32,591 bases of DNA from Tritrichomonas foetus (Eukaryota > Parabasalia > Tritrichomonadida > Tritrichomonadidae), in the NCBI GenBank assembly GCA_001839685.1, contig MLAK01000553.1, forward strand, positions 39,512 through 72,102, given 5' to 3'. Shown here one piece after another: positions 1-7,875 of this stretch; the first letter of the stretch is position 1, and each line of letters opens with the position of its first letter. The notes below the pieces were generated by a model. That model searched no databases. It saw only the letters and a program-made list of their open reading frames with translations, and was not told the DNA's origin. The position numbers and the translations under genes are program-made.

Positions 1-844
1 TTTTTTATCCAAATTTTCAATAAATATATGCATATATGATGTTAATAGATGCATTAAGTCATTTTCGTTTAATTTTGAAAAAGTCGAAATTGCGAATTTA
101 ATTTACGATTCCAGAAAAAAAAATTTACGAGACTGTGTTAATTTAATCTTCACAATAAACTAAATTATTTATATAAATATTAAACAATAAATTTAAATTG
201 ATCTTTAGATATTCATGTTTTATTTATTACAACGATCATAATTCTTTCAATTACAAACCAGATATATTATCAAAAAGCTGAATGTTTTCACTTCGAAACC
301 GACGTTTTCACTCAAATCCGGCGCTACTATATTACACTATACATCTCTTGGTGAAGTATTTTGCTGACATGAAAATAGTTACAAAACTTTGATTCGTTAG
401 TTTCTCGATGATTTTGATTTGGAAATCCGCTTTTAAGGGTTACACATAATCAAAACATCCATAAAAACGACAATTTTTTTTCTCCCTTTGATCAATCTGT
501 GTGATTTTCAAAAATTCACTAAACAGATGTCAGAATTCATAAAAAGGAAAAAGTTCCTTTCTATGAAATTAAGATTTTTTTTTTAATATTTTCATGATTT
601 TCGTGTTTGCCACAAAGAAACAATAATTTTTTTTTTTCGTCTTTTTGATGTTTTTTAAACATAAAATAAAAATCTAGTTCATTCGTTCGTTTTTCATATT
701 TGTTGAATTCCGAGTGGAAACAAGAATTAGGTATTTCACTTTCGATTATTTTTCACGAGAATTTTGAGTCGAGAAAAAACATTTCCATCTTTAATTCACT
801 ATTTGTGATTTTTGTATTTTTTTTGCTGAGAATTTGAATTTTTT
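1..844. other. AT-rich intergenic spacer, no gene recognised
   Basis: No reading frame of convincing length or composition is visible. The stretch is dominated by A and T runs. A less AT-biased island lies at about 290-440. It might be part of an undetected RNA gene, but I recognise no snRNA, tRNA or SRP motif in it. The phosphatase stop codon lies at the right edge, so this also contains that gene's 3' flank. Confidence 0.6.
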
Positions 845-2062
845 TCATTTAAGATCATGAAATGCATTCGATTTATCTCCACCTGCTCTGAGGACTGGAA
901 GAACAAACATTGATTTCTTGACGTGTTGCAAACTTTCGTCTTCGTCGTCTTCATCATCTGTACGCATGGAACTCATGTTGTAAATCGATCGTGATAGAAC
1001 GAGTTTACTTTTATTCATCCATGGTGATTTAACACAAGCGATGGCCCTCTGTGTTTTCTTAATCAAAACAGTTGCTGATTTTCTGTTGAATGAGAATTTT
1101 TTCTTTTCAATGATTTCATGCGACTCAATTGCGCGTTTTGCATTGATTAAATCTTTGATAGAAAAGGTATACTCTTTGAAAAATGGCGAATCATCAATAA
1201 TAACCACTCCTGCTTTATTTTCAATAAACCCGCAGTATTCTGAAGCCGAAAAAACCGTAATTAAACGGTCGTTGAACATATATCTGACACCTTTTTCAAC
1301 ACATTCATGACCACGGACTAAATAATTCATTCCAGTATTTTTCAAAAAATTTTCGAAAACGTCTTCGCCAAATAAACGGCCAATCCCGCGTGGTGATGTT
1401 TCAAAGCCAGAGCCCTTCGCCGATGGGTCACTCCAAAGTAGACCGTCAATTATTGAATTGTCAGAATCCCCGGCTGGAGATGGCCGAGATATTTGCATAA
1501 TCTGGTCGATCGTCTTCAAATTCTCGTCGAATCCGCCGTGAACGCAAAGAATGCTGTTTTTGACGACCGCAGCGAGCGGCATGTATTGAAATGACTCGAT
1601 AAATAATTCGTATAAATCTTCTCTTTGATAGGCGACCATAAGGTCCGAATAAAATCCTTGAGTTTTTGAGAGTTTCAAGCTTTCGTGATTACCGCGGATA
1701 ATTTGAATATCGTGGGGGAATAATATTTTCAACGCATATAAAAAAAGAATCGTTTGAACGGAGTAGTTCCCACGGTCAACGAGGTCACCGAGGAACAAAA
1801 ATCGCGTGTCGGGTGGCAAACCGAAATGACTGAAAATATGATAGAGATCGAAAAGGTGGCCATGGATGTCGCCGACAATGTTAATGTTACCGTCGACCTG
1901 CAAGACAGCAGGTTCTGACGCGAAAATGTCCCTTACTCCTTCGACAACTGGCTGAACAAATTCGAGCGGAATGTACGGATCTTTCATGGTAATGACGTCA
2001 CCTTGGATGAAAGGCATAAAGTAAGCCACAATATTCGAGGCGGCTTCTGTTTTATTGCTCAT
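845..2062 (-). CDS. PP1/PP2A-like serine/threonine phosphatase with acidic C-terminal tail
   Basis: This is a metal-dependent protein serine/threonine phosphatase of the PPP superfamily, 405 residues. The core motifs are in order: GDIHGH at 64-69, GDLVDRG at 92-98, RGNHE at 123-127, HGG at 175-177, LLWSDPS near 208-214 and RGHE at 250-253, giving the metal ligands and the phosphate-binding arginines. The usual FSAPNYCG loop is FSASEYCG at 271-278, so the Pro-Asn pair has become Ser-Glu. Residues after about 330 form a basic, then acidic tail (DDEDDEDES near 367-375) that most PP1 catalytic subunits lack. It is more diverged than the second phosphatase at 24588-25553. The ATG at 2062 follows an 18-bp palindrome located about 56 bp upstream. 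The family is certain; the subfamily and targets are not. Trichomonads carry many such paralogues. Confidence 0.93.
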   Translation of the reverse strand: MSNKTEAASNIVAYFMPFIQGDVITMKDPYIPLEFVQPVVEGVRDIFASEPAVLQVDGNINIVGDIHGHLFDLYHIFSHFGLPPDTRFLFLGDLVDRGNYSVQTILFLYALKILFPHDIQIIRGNHESLKLSKTQGFYSDLMVAYQREDLYELFIESFQYMPLAAVVKNSILCVHGGFDENLKTIDQIMQISRPSPAGDSDNSIIDGLLWSDPSAKGSGFETSPRGIGRLFGEDVFENFLKNTGMNYLVRGHECVEKGVRYMFNDRLITVFSASEYCGFIENKAGVVIIDDSPFFKEYTFSIKDLINAKRAIESHEIIEKKKFSFNRKSATVLIKKTQRAIACVKSPWMNKSKLVLSRSIYNMSSMRTDDEDDEDESLQHVKKSMFVLPVLRAGGDKSNAFHDLK

Positions 2063-2117
2063 AGAGTTGTGTTGAAAACTTTCTTTGTATTGATAATATT
2101 TTGTTTATAGTTCCTCT

Positions 2118-2135
2118 CAAATCTGATCAGATTTG
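2118..2135. promoter_or_regulatory. 18-bp perfect palindrome upstream of the phosphatase gene
   Basis: CAAATCTGATCAGATTTG is its own reverse complement. It lies 56 bp upstream of the phosphatase ATG at 2062. A perfect 18-mer palindrome with internal GC is a plausible dimeric protein-binding site. The regulatory role is inferred from position and symmetry only. Confidence 0.3.
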
Positions 2136-2615
2136 TCTCAGAAATTGTCGAAATTCTATATTTTATGTACACATTTAAATGTGATTTTGTGAGAAATTAA
2201 ATTGGTGATTTCAGAATTATATACAAACTTTGAGACAGAAAAATATTGTTGAATATATACAAACTTTTTCAATCAGTTATTTTTCGAGAATTTCTTGAAT
2301 TCTAAAATATTATTTCCTATTTTAATTAGGAAGTTAATTTAGATTTGGTGTATAAGGAGGAATGATTGGTTTTTAAAATGAGAAGTATTGTTGGAATATC
2401 TATCATCGTTATTTATGATTAATATTTCCACTTTTTAAATTGTTCTAAAATACATTGAAAAATTCAATATATTCAATTCATAAGACACAAACTTTTTCTC
2501 TATTTTGTAAAAAAAGCAGATTACTCAATTTGTTCATCATTGATACCAATGATACTTAAACTTTCAGAGGAAAATAATGCAAATTACTCTGGGAGGAAAA
2601 AATAATGAAATAAAT

Positions 2616-2640
2616 ATTTTTTGAGTATTACTCAAAAAAT
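2616..2640. repeat. Perfect 11-bp inverted repeat (hairpin)
   Basis: The arms ATTTTTTGAGT (2616-2626) and ACTCAAAAAAT (2630-2640) are perfect reverse complements around a 3-base ATT loop. It sits in noncoding DNA about 550 bp upstream of the phosphatase. It could fold in RNA or DNA, but no function is evident. Confidence 0.5.
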
Positions 2641-3036
2641 AAAGATAATTTCGTTAGAAAAATATGGCTTAAAAAAAAAAAAAATCAAACAAAATATTTT
2701 GTAAATTCATTATTGTTTCTCACAAAAATTCATTCACAATAAAGTAATAAACGATTGAGATTTTTAATCAAAAAGTTAACTTTCTCTCTCGAGATGATAA
2801 AAATCTCAGAATTCAGAATATACAAAATATTAGCCTTGTTTTTTCTTTTAAGATTCATCACAATATTGCATAGTAAACGAATCAAACAACAATTTCCCTT
2901 GCAAAAGCTCATGAAAACGTATAAAGCTTAAATTGATAATTGAATACTTTAAAAAATTGAGGAGAATGCTTGAGAACTTTACGTGAAAAAATAAGAATTA
3001 TGCATCAAAATCATTAGAAATTTAGGAAAATATATT

Positions 3037-3063
3037 GAAAAAGTGAATATCGTCCACTTTTTC
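3037..3063. repeat. 9-bp inverted repeat GAAAAAGTG...CACTTTTTC
   Basis: Perfect 9-base arms at 3037-3045 and 3055-3063 flank a 9-base spacer. A looser copy of the same AAAAGTG/CACCTTTT pattern follows at about 3157-3180. Both lie 3' of the MATE gene. The arms resemble the AAAAAGTT/AACTTTTT words found near several gene starts. Confidence 0.45.
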
Positions 3064-3485
3064 TATAAATCATAGTTTTTTTACATCAACTCTCCTTTTC
3101 CTTTCTATGAGAAATGTTTTTTTTTTTTTTTTACAGAAAAATGGGTAAATGTCATCGAAAAGTGGATTTCACCTTTTTTTTGATGTTGATGTTGATGAAA
3201 ATATGAAAGTGATTGGGAAAGATTTGTCAATTTCTAGACTGATTTTTTCACATTTTTCATCAATATTTCTCAAAATGTGTCAAAAAGAATTGAATTGCAT
3301 CATTTCTTTATAATATTCTGTCTTTTAAAAAGATAAAGTTAAATTTGAACAAAAAGAGATAATTTTTTTCTTCCTCAAAAAATAAATATTTATCAAAACA
3401 CATTTATTAAAAAAAATATACTATATCTGGTTAGAAAAGGATCAAAAAACCACAATGATTTTTATATTGATTTGTTAGTTTCAAA

Positions 3486-4955
3486 TTACTTTCCTTCTTC
3501 ATTTAAGGGTTGACTCGTATTATTTGTGTTGTTGTTTTCATTTTTGAAAAGGCTCATGATTTCTTTAATTGGCGAAATTGCAAATAAAAGAGATAAAAGA
3601 AATGCTGTTGAATCAGAAAATACATAACACCAGACTATTCTTACTGGATCATCTTTTTTGGTGAAATATAAAATCGATGCAAATGTTGGTATCGCTACAA
3701 ATTGTGCTAAAAAGTTCAAAAGTGATGCACTATGTCCCCGTTTCATTGATTGTAAAATTGCACTCACTGTTGCTCTCATTGGTGAAAGTGCAGCAGTATA
3801 AACTGAAGGAGGAATCATTTTTTCTAACCATGTCATAAAAGTTGAATCATCTGTCCATATTCTACATATTTGGACAGGAAAAACAGAGAACGAGAAGCTA
3901 CAAATAGCTGCCCATGATACACCAATCCACAAAATATGCACAGCTAAAAGTAAAAATCTCTTTCCTTTAGATGATCCATATGCAAAAGAAGCAGCTGGAA
4001 TAAATGCGCGTGCCATAGCAGTCATTATCATTTCTACTACGTGATAGACGCGTGCCATTATGTGCCAAACACCCATAACTTCAGTAGAGACACCAATTTC
4101 ATGTGAAGAAAGACTTAAATACTTTTGAATTAGGACTGCAGGCAAAGTCATGGCTATTTGAGTGATAAATGCAGAAAGACCAACTTTAGAAGCTGATAAA
4201 GTATCATGCGAAAATGAACCAAACCATTTATAATCTTCCGGGATGATAAATAGTTTCTTCTTAGTTAAATAAACAATCACAATAATAAAAACAATCAAGT
4301 TTGATATAATTGTAGCAAGTGAAGATCCCCAAATTTTCGTTTTGAAAGCAACCAAAAAGAGGGGATCAAAAATACACATATCTATCACATTTGTTGTAAG
4401 CATGGCTATTCCATAATGTAGGGAAAGACCATTAGCTTGCAAAATGGCACAAGAAAAATGAAAAAGTGCAGTTATTAGAAAACCTGAACAAACTGGAAGA
4501 AGATATAAGAAGCCATTTGTTTGATTCTTTTCTGAAATACCTATTAGGTTCATTACTGGATGCGCTAATGGCAGAAGTAATGCAGGAACAATCAATCCTA
4601 ATAAAATGCTAATCCGAAAAATATCAACTAAAACACATGGAATTCTAGCACTTGACTTTTTTCCATATAAATAGCCAAGTTTAGAATTCAAAGAAACTTG
4701 AATAAAAGAAGAAAAGCCATGAACAATGTATTGTAGAACAAAAACTGATCCAGCTGCACTCAATCCTTCTTTTCCAAGCATCTTTCCAACCCAGACTCCA
4801 TCAACAACTCCATAGGTAGAGGATCCAATTTCGGATAAAACTGGACCTAATGCAAGCTTCCCGAGTGTTTTTAGAGGTGGATCACCACCAAGCCTTTTTG
4901 ATTCTTCTTCTTCGGTCTTAGTGGTTTCTGTATCAAGAATTTGTTCATATGACAT
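3486..4955 (-). CDS. MATE-family efflux transporter
   Basis: This 489-residue membrane protein fits the MATE (multidrug and toxic compound extrusion) family, which exports organic cations in exchange for Na+ or H+. A short charged N-terminus (residues 1-25) is followed by about twelve hydrophobic segments in two halves, the usual MATE size and shape. The first helix region carries the typical pattern around ALGPVLSEIG and VVDGVWVGKMLG, with the N-lobe Gly/Pro-rich helix pairs. The C-terminus is a soluble Asn-rich tail. The ATG at 4955 lies 7 bases below a TCATTC initiator-like site, giving a very short leader as expected in trichomonads. It is divergent from the SWI3-like gene across 423 bp. 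Substrate and membrane (plasma, lysosomal or other) cannot be told from sequence. Confidence 0.88.
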   Translation of the reverse strand: MSYEQILDTETTKTEEEESKRLGGDPPLKTLGKLALGPVLSEIGSSTYGVVDGVWVGKMLGKEGLSAAGSVFVLQYIVHGFSSFIQVSLNSKLGYLYGKKSSARIPCVLVDIFRISILLGLIVPALLLPLAHPVMNLIGISEKNQTNGFLYLLPVCSGFLITALFHFSCAILQANGLSLHYGIAMLTTNVIDMCIFDPLFLVAFKTKIWGSSLATIISNLIVFIIVIVYLTKKKLFIIPEDYKWFGSFSHDTLSASKVGLSAFITQIAMTLPAVLIQKYLSLSSHEIGVSTEVMGVWHIMARVYHVVEMIMTAMARAFIPAASFAYGSSKGKRFLLLAVHILWIGVSWAAICSFSFSVFPVQICRIWTDDSTFMTWLEKMIPPSVYTAALSPMRATVSAILQSMKRGHSASLLNFLAQFVAIPTFASILYFTKKDDPVRIVWCYVFSDSTAFLLSLLFAISPIKEIMSLFKNENNNTNNTSQPLNEEGK

Positions 4956-4956
4956 T

Positions 4957-4962
4957 GAATGA
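4957..4962 (-). promoter_or_regulatory. Initiator-like site before the MATE gene
   Basis: TCATTC on the minus strand, with one base between it and the ATG at 4955. It matches the trichomonad initiator consensus TCA-Py-T/A, where the A is usually the first transcribed base. That would give a leader of about five nucleotides. The match is seen; initiation there is inferred. Confidence 0.4.
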
Positions 4963-5329
4963 TCTCATTGAAAGAATTTCTGTGGTACTCTCAAAATCAT
5001 TCAATATTTTCTCTATTTAATTGTCTTAATCTCCAGATATTCTATAGTTTATTTTTTCCCAAATTAAAACCTATTTCATTATTGGGAGAAGATTTTTGAG
5101 AAGATTTGATATGACACTCTAACTTTTTGTGATACATTATAGTTATAATTCATTATCTCGGAGATGATCAAGTCTTCCAAGATTATTTCTCTGATAATAA
5201 ATTGAACTCGCTAGAAGCATTTTGGTAAATGCTTTCATTATTTGAAGCAATGAAATACATTTCAATTCTATCCTAAATTAAAATACTAGTTAACTGTTTT
5301 TTCATTAACACTCATTATATCACATAATC

Positions 5330-5346
5330 AAAAAGTTTAACTTTTT
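5330..5346. promoter_or_regulatory. 17-bp palindrome AAAAAGTT-T-AACTTTTT
   Basis: Two inverted copies of the octamer AACTTTTT around a single T, 33 bp upstream of the SWI3-like ATG. The same octamer recurs upstream of the DOCK, MutL and INTS7-like genes and in reverse before the PP1-like phosphatase, which suggests a shared promoter word. In DNA this AT-rich, chance occurrence must be weighed. Confidence 0.4.
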
Positions 5347-5361
5347 TTGAATCCTTTACAT

Positions 5362-5367
5362 TCATTC
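5362..5367 (+). promoter_or_regulatory. Initiator-like site before the SWI3-like gene
   Basis: TCATTC 11 bases before the ATG at 5379. It fits the trichomonad initiator consensus and the short-leader rule, and lies 15 bp downstream of the 17-bp palindrome. Confidence 0.4.
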
Positions 5368-5378
5368 ATCTCTTCAGA

Positions 5379-6710
5379 ATGTCTCTCAGCCAAGATCCAT
5401 TTAGTGCAGCATTAGATCAAATTCCAAAATTCCGTGAGTTTGACATTGCTATAGTCCGTGGCTCACTATCGCCCCTCGAGACGACTTCTGAATTTGTCTC
5501 AACATACAAAGCGATTCAAACAGTTCATCCCCAGGATCCAGTCCGAATTCCAGTCGAGGCTCAATTTTTCGATTTCGCAACAATTTCGCCTTTCGAACAA
5601 CAATTCTCTTTCTCACACGACCCTCTCTATAAAGAGATCCGAAACTTCATTGTCGCCATCTACAGAATTTTCTCAAACAGGTACCTCCCTTATACGCTTT
5701 GCAGGAGGAACATCAAAGCACCCGCCCATTTAACCCTTCAAATCTGGAAATTCCTTCAAAAATACGGATTAATTAATTATAAAATCGACGAGCACACTCG
5801 ACCGCCATCAATCATCCCGCAGTTCGACAGATGGCCACAGTTGATTTATACAGTTAACGACAAACTCCTCACAAGTGATCAATATTATAAAAAAATTCAT
5901 CCACCTGCCCAAAATAACATTCTTCCCTCTAACGACATTTGCTTGTTCATGAAGACTCCATACGTCTCTCCGGATAAAACGCCAACATCAGCAGAGGTTT
6001 CTGGCCTGATGAGTTTTGGAAATTGGACAAGGCAAGAAATGGATGCTTTAATTGAGGCTTTAAAACCGCCACAACCGCTCCAACCTCCACTCCAACCGCA
6101 AATGCACCAACAAGGTGCAACAGTAAATGCAAATCAGAATGTAAACCAGAATTTGCAGGTTCCAACTGGACCAGAAGCATGGATAAGAATTTCTCAAATG
6201 GTGAAAACAAAATCACCTGAAGAATGTGCAGCGATGGTTGCAATGATGCCACTTAGTTTTGGCGCAATTGAGTATAACGCAAATCAGATAAAGAACATTG
6301 ATGGAACCCCTCATCCAGAATTAAGGAATGGCGAAACTGTATTAAAAGAAATAGCTTTATCTCAAAACCACGACTTGAAACTTGTGAATCGAGCTGTTCA
6401 AGCAATCGGAAATGAAAAAGCACAAAAAATCATGAAGGGACAAATGGTTGATCTTCCAAAAACGAGTAGTGAAGCAGCAGCAATTATTGCGTTTGAAAAA
6501 ATGACCAAAAATGCGGCAACTGTCAAGGAAATGCATAAAGCAAGAATTCTTGAATGTTTAAGAAAAACTGTTTCAGTCCTTAAACAAGACATTCAAGCGA
6601 AAAAAGCCCTAATTGAAGAAGCAAAAGCTGATCAGTTCGAAGGAAGGCCGTCTGAAAGTGAAATTACTTCATCTGATGAGAAAATGTGGAGTGAGCAAAC
6701 TAATGACTAA
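5379..6710 (+). CDS. SWI3/SMARCC-like SWIRM-SANT chromatin-remodelling subunit
   Basis: This 443-residue protein has the SWI3/RSC8/SMARCC layout. A SWIRM domain spans about 55-137, with the hallmark run LYKEIRNFIVAIYRI (83-97), the CRRN element at 108-111 and WKFLQKYGLINY at 123-134. A SANT domain spans about 215-292, starting with GNWTRQEMDALIEAL and ending with KSPEECAAMVAMMPL. A basic and acidic coiled coil follows at about 377-425. In the family these proteins form the dimeric scaffold of SWI/SNF remodellers, with SWIRM and coiled coil mediating assembly. The protein is shorter than yeast Swi3 or human SMARCC1. Its SANT domain is split after the first helix by a Pro/Gln/Asn-rich insert (about 229-263). 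The stop codon is followed by AATAAA-like words. It stands alone and is divergent from MATE. Confidence 0.88.
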   Translation: MSLSQDPFSAALDQIPKFREFDIAIVRGSLSPLETTSEFVSTYKAIQTVHPQDPVRIPVEAQFFDFATISPFEQQFSFSHDPLYKEIRNFIVAIYRIFSNRYLPYTLCRRNIKAPAHLTLQIWKFLQKYGLINYKIDEHTRPPSIIPQFDRWPQLIYTVNDKLLTSDQYYKKIHPPAQNNILPSNDICLFMKTPYVSPDKTPTSAEVSGLMSFGNWTRQEMDALIEALKPPQPLQPPLQPQMHQQGATVNANQNVNQNLQVPTGPEAWIRISQMVKTKSPEECAAMVAMMPLSFGAIEYNANQIKNIDGTPHPELRNGETVLKEIALSQNHDLKLVNRAVQAIGNEKAQKIMKGQMVDLPKTSSEAAAIIAFEKMTKNAATVKEMHKARILECLRKTVSVLKQDIQAKKALIEEAKADQFEGRPSESEITSSDEKMWSEQTND

Positions 6711-7041
6711 GTGTCGTTCTCTAATTATCTATAATTGTTTGAAAATATTTTATAATAAATTTACTTTTTCTTATTATATTCTATCATAAGTTTTACTTTT
6801 ACTTTACTTTTCTTGGATATATTTCGTCTCACTTAATCTCTGATGAAATTATATATATGAACATTGCTCCATTTCACTCTAAAATATATAATGAAGTATG
6901 ACTAAAAAAAAACAAAATAAGTAAAAATCTAGAATTGTTGAAAGATGCTTATATAAACCTTCTCAAAGAAAATATTGACTAGAAAAACTCAAAAATAAAA
7001 TATTGAGTGGCATACAGAATGTATTTACTCATAAAAAATCG
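6711..7041. other. AT-rich spacer between convergent genes
   Basis: 3' flanks of the SWI3-like gene and the CD2BP2-like gene. It contains AATAAA-type words and ATATAT runs. I see no coding frame or structured RNA. Confidence 0.6.
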
Positions 7042-7584
7042 CTATTCTTTTGCATTTTGTATCTCGTCAAAGTATTCTTGGATCTTTTCGATTGTGTCGG
7101 TATAAATTGTTGGATGCCCGAGAGACATTATGTCTGTAGCACAATCTGTAAGTGCAATAAGTCTCTTTTCATCTTTTCCACAAGCCTGAAGTGCTTCAGC
7201 TGCATTTTTTTGAGGAGGAATTAATTCTAATATTTGCTTCAGTCTTTGCAAAAGAACTTTTCCTGTGTCTTTTACTTCATAGTCAGATGTTTCCTCTGAA
7301 TAATCGTGATCGTCTTCATTATCACTTTCTTCATTTTGTCTGTAATTTCCATTTTTATCAAAATATCCCTCTTTTAGTTCTTTTTTCAAAGAGAAAGAAA
7401 TAGTTTTTACTCCGTCAACCTCAACAAAATCTTGATCTTCTACATCTTTTACTTTATACGAATTTTCTTCATTATTATCATCTTCGTCATCACTCTTAAT
7501 GAGTTCTTCAATCAAATCTTTATCTGTTTGGCCGTTCTCAAAATCTTTTTCTTTTTCATTATCTATATCTTTGGATGATTTCAT
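7042..7584 (-). CDS. CD2BP2/Lin1-like U5 snRNP-associated protein lacking the GYF domain
   Basis: The protein is 180 residues. An acidic N-terminus leads into DGVKTISFSLKKELKEGYFD (57-76) with KNGNY next. This resembles the family segment in which a conserved 'F-N-L-x-E-E-M-E-E-G-x-F-D' stretch precedes 'G-N-Y'. After an acidic linker, residues 108-172 match the second conserved block: two helices around LLQRLKQILELIPPQKNAAEAL, then RLIALTDCATDIMSLGHPTIYTDTIEKI (shown in part). In other eukaryotes CD2BP2/Lin1/Snu40 joins U5 and tri-snRNP assembly and ends in a GYF domain that binds proline-rich motifs. Here the frame stops straight after the second block, about 40-50% below usual length, so the GYF domain is absent. 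It is divergent from the solenoid gene 291 bp away. The assignment rests on my memory of the family pattern. Confidence 0.68.
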   Translation of the reverse strand: MKSSKDIDNEKEKDFENGQTDKDLIEELIKSDDEDDNNEENSYKVKDVEDQDFVEVDGVKTISFSLKKELKEGYFDKNGNYRQNEESDNEDDHDYSEETSDYEVKDTGKVLLQRLKQILELIPPQKNAAEALQACGKDEKRLIALTDCATDIMSLGHPTIYTDTIEKIQEYFDEIQNAKE

Positions 7585-7875
7585 TGATTCACTAAAATTT
7601 AGAAGAATTCTTTCCGATGAAAAAAATTAAGTGTTTTTAGACATTTAAAAATTATTTATTCAAACTATTACTAAAAACAAATTGTCTAATATCTTTTAAA
7701 ATCTATTTAATGGATTTAATTTCAGTTACACAAAATATTTATCAAGATAAAATTGTAAAATAACTTCAGTTTCCTCCATTTCGAAAAACTGATCGACCAT
7801 TTAATGATTTAAAAAAATCACTTTTTCTATCACATACCATGAAATATGATATGAAATATCTAGAAAAAATGTGAA

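Larger units (their letters stand above)
2063..3485. other. Long AT-rich intergenic region with hairpins and homopolymer runs
   Basis: About 1.4 kb between two minus-strand genes. It holds the upstream region of the phosphatase (right of 2062) and the 3' flank of the MATE gene. Visible structure is an 18-bp palindrome at 2118-2135, an 11-bp-arm hairpin at 2616-2640, a 14-base A run at 2671-2684, a 9-bp inverted repeat at 3037-3063 and a 16-base T run at 3117-3132. Short open frames here have low-complexity AT-driven translations, and I do not call them genes. Confidence 0.6.
4956..5378. other. Divergent intergenic promoter region between MATE and SWI3-like genes
   Basis: This 423-bp region carries the upstream sequences of both divergent genes. 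AACTTTTT occurs at 5121-5128, and a 17-bp palindrome built from AAAAAGTT and AACTTTTT lies at 5330-5346. Initiator-like TCATTC words sit directly before each ATG. No open frame worth calling is present. Confidence 0.6.

Noticed and set aside
290..440. Possible structured RNA gene in the less AT-biased island
   Set aside because: I could not match box C/D, snRNA, tRNA or SRP motifs on either strand, so no call is made.
2730..2912. 60-codon frame in the 1.4-kb spacer
   Set aside because: Composition is Asn/Ile/Lys/Leu typical of random AT-rich DNA, with no neighbouring promoter features.
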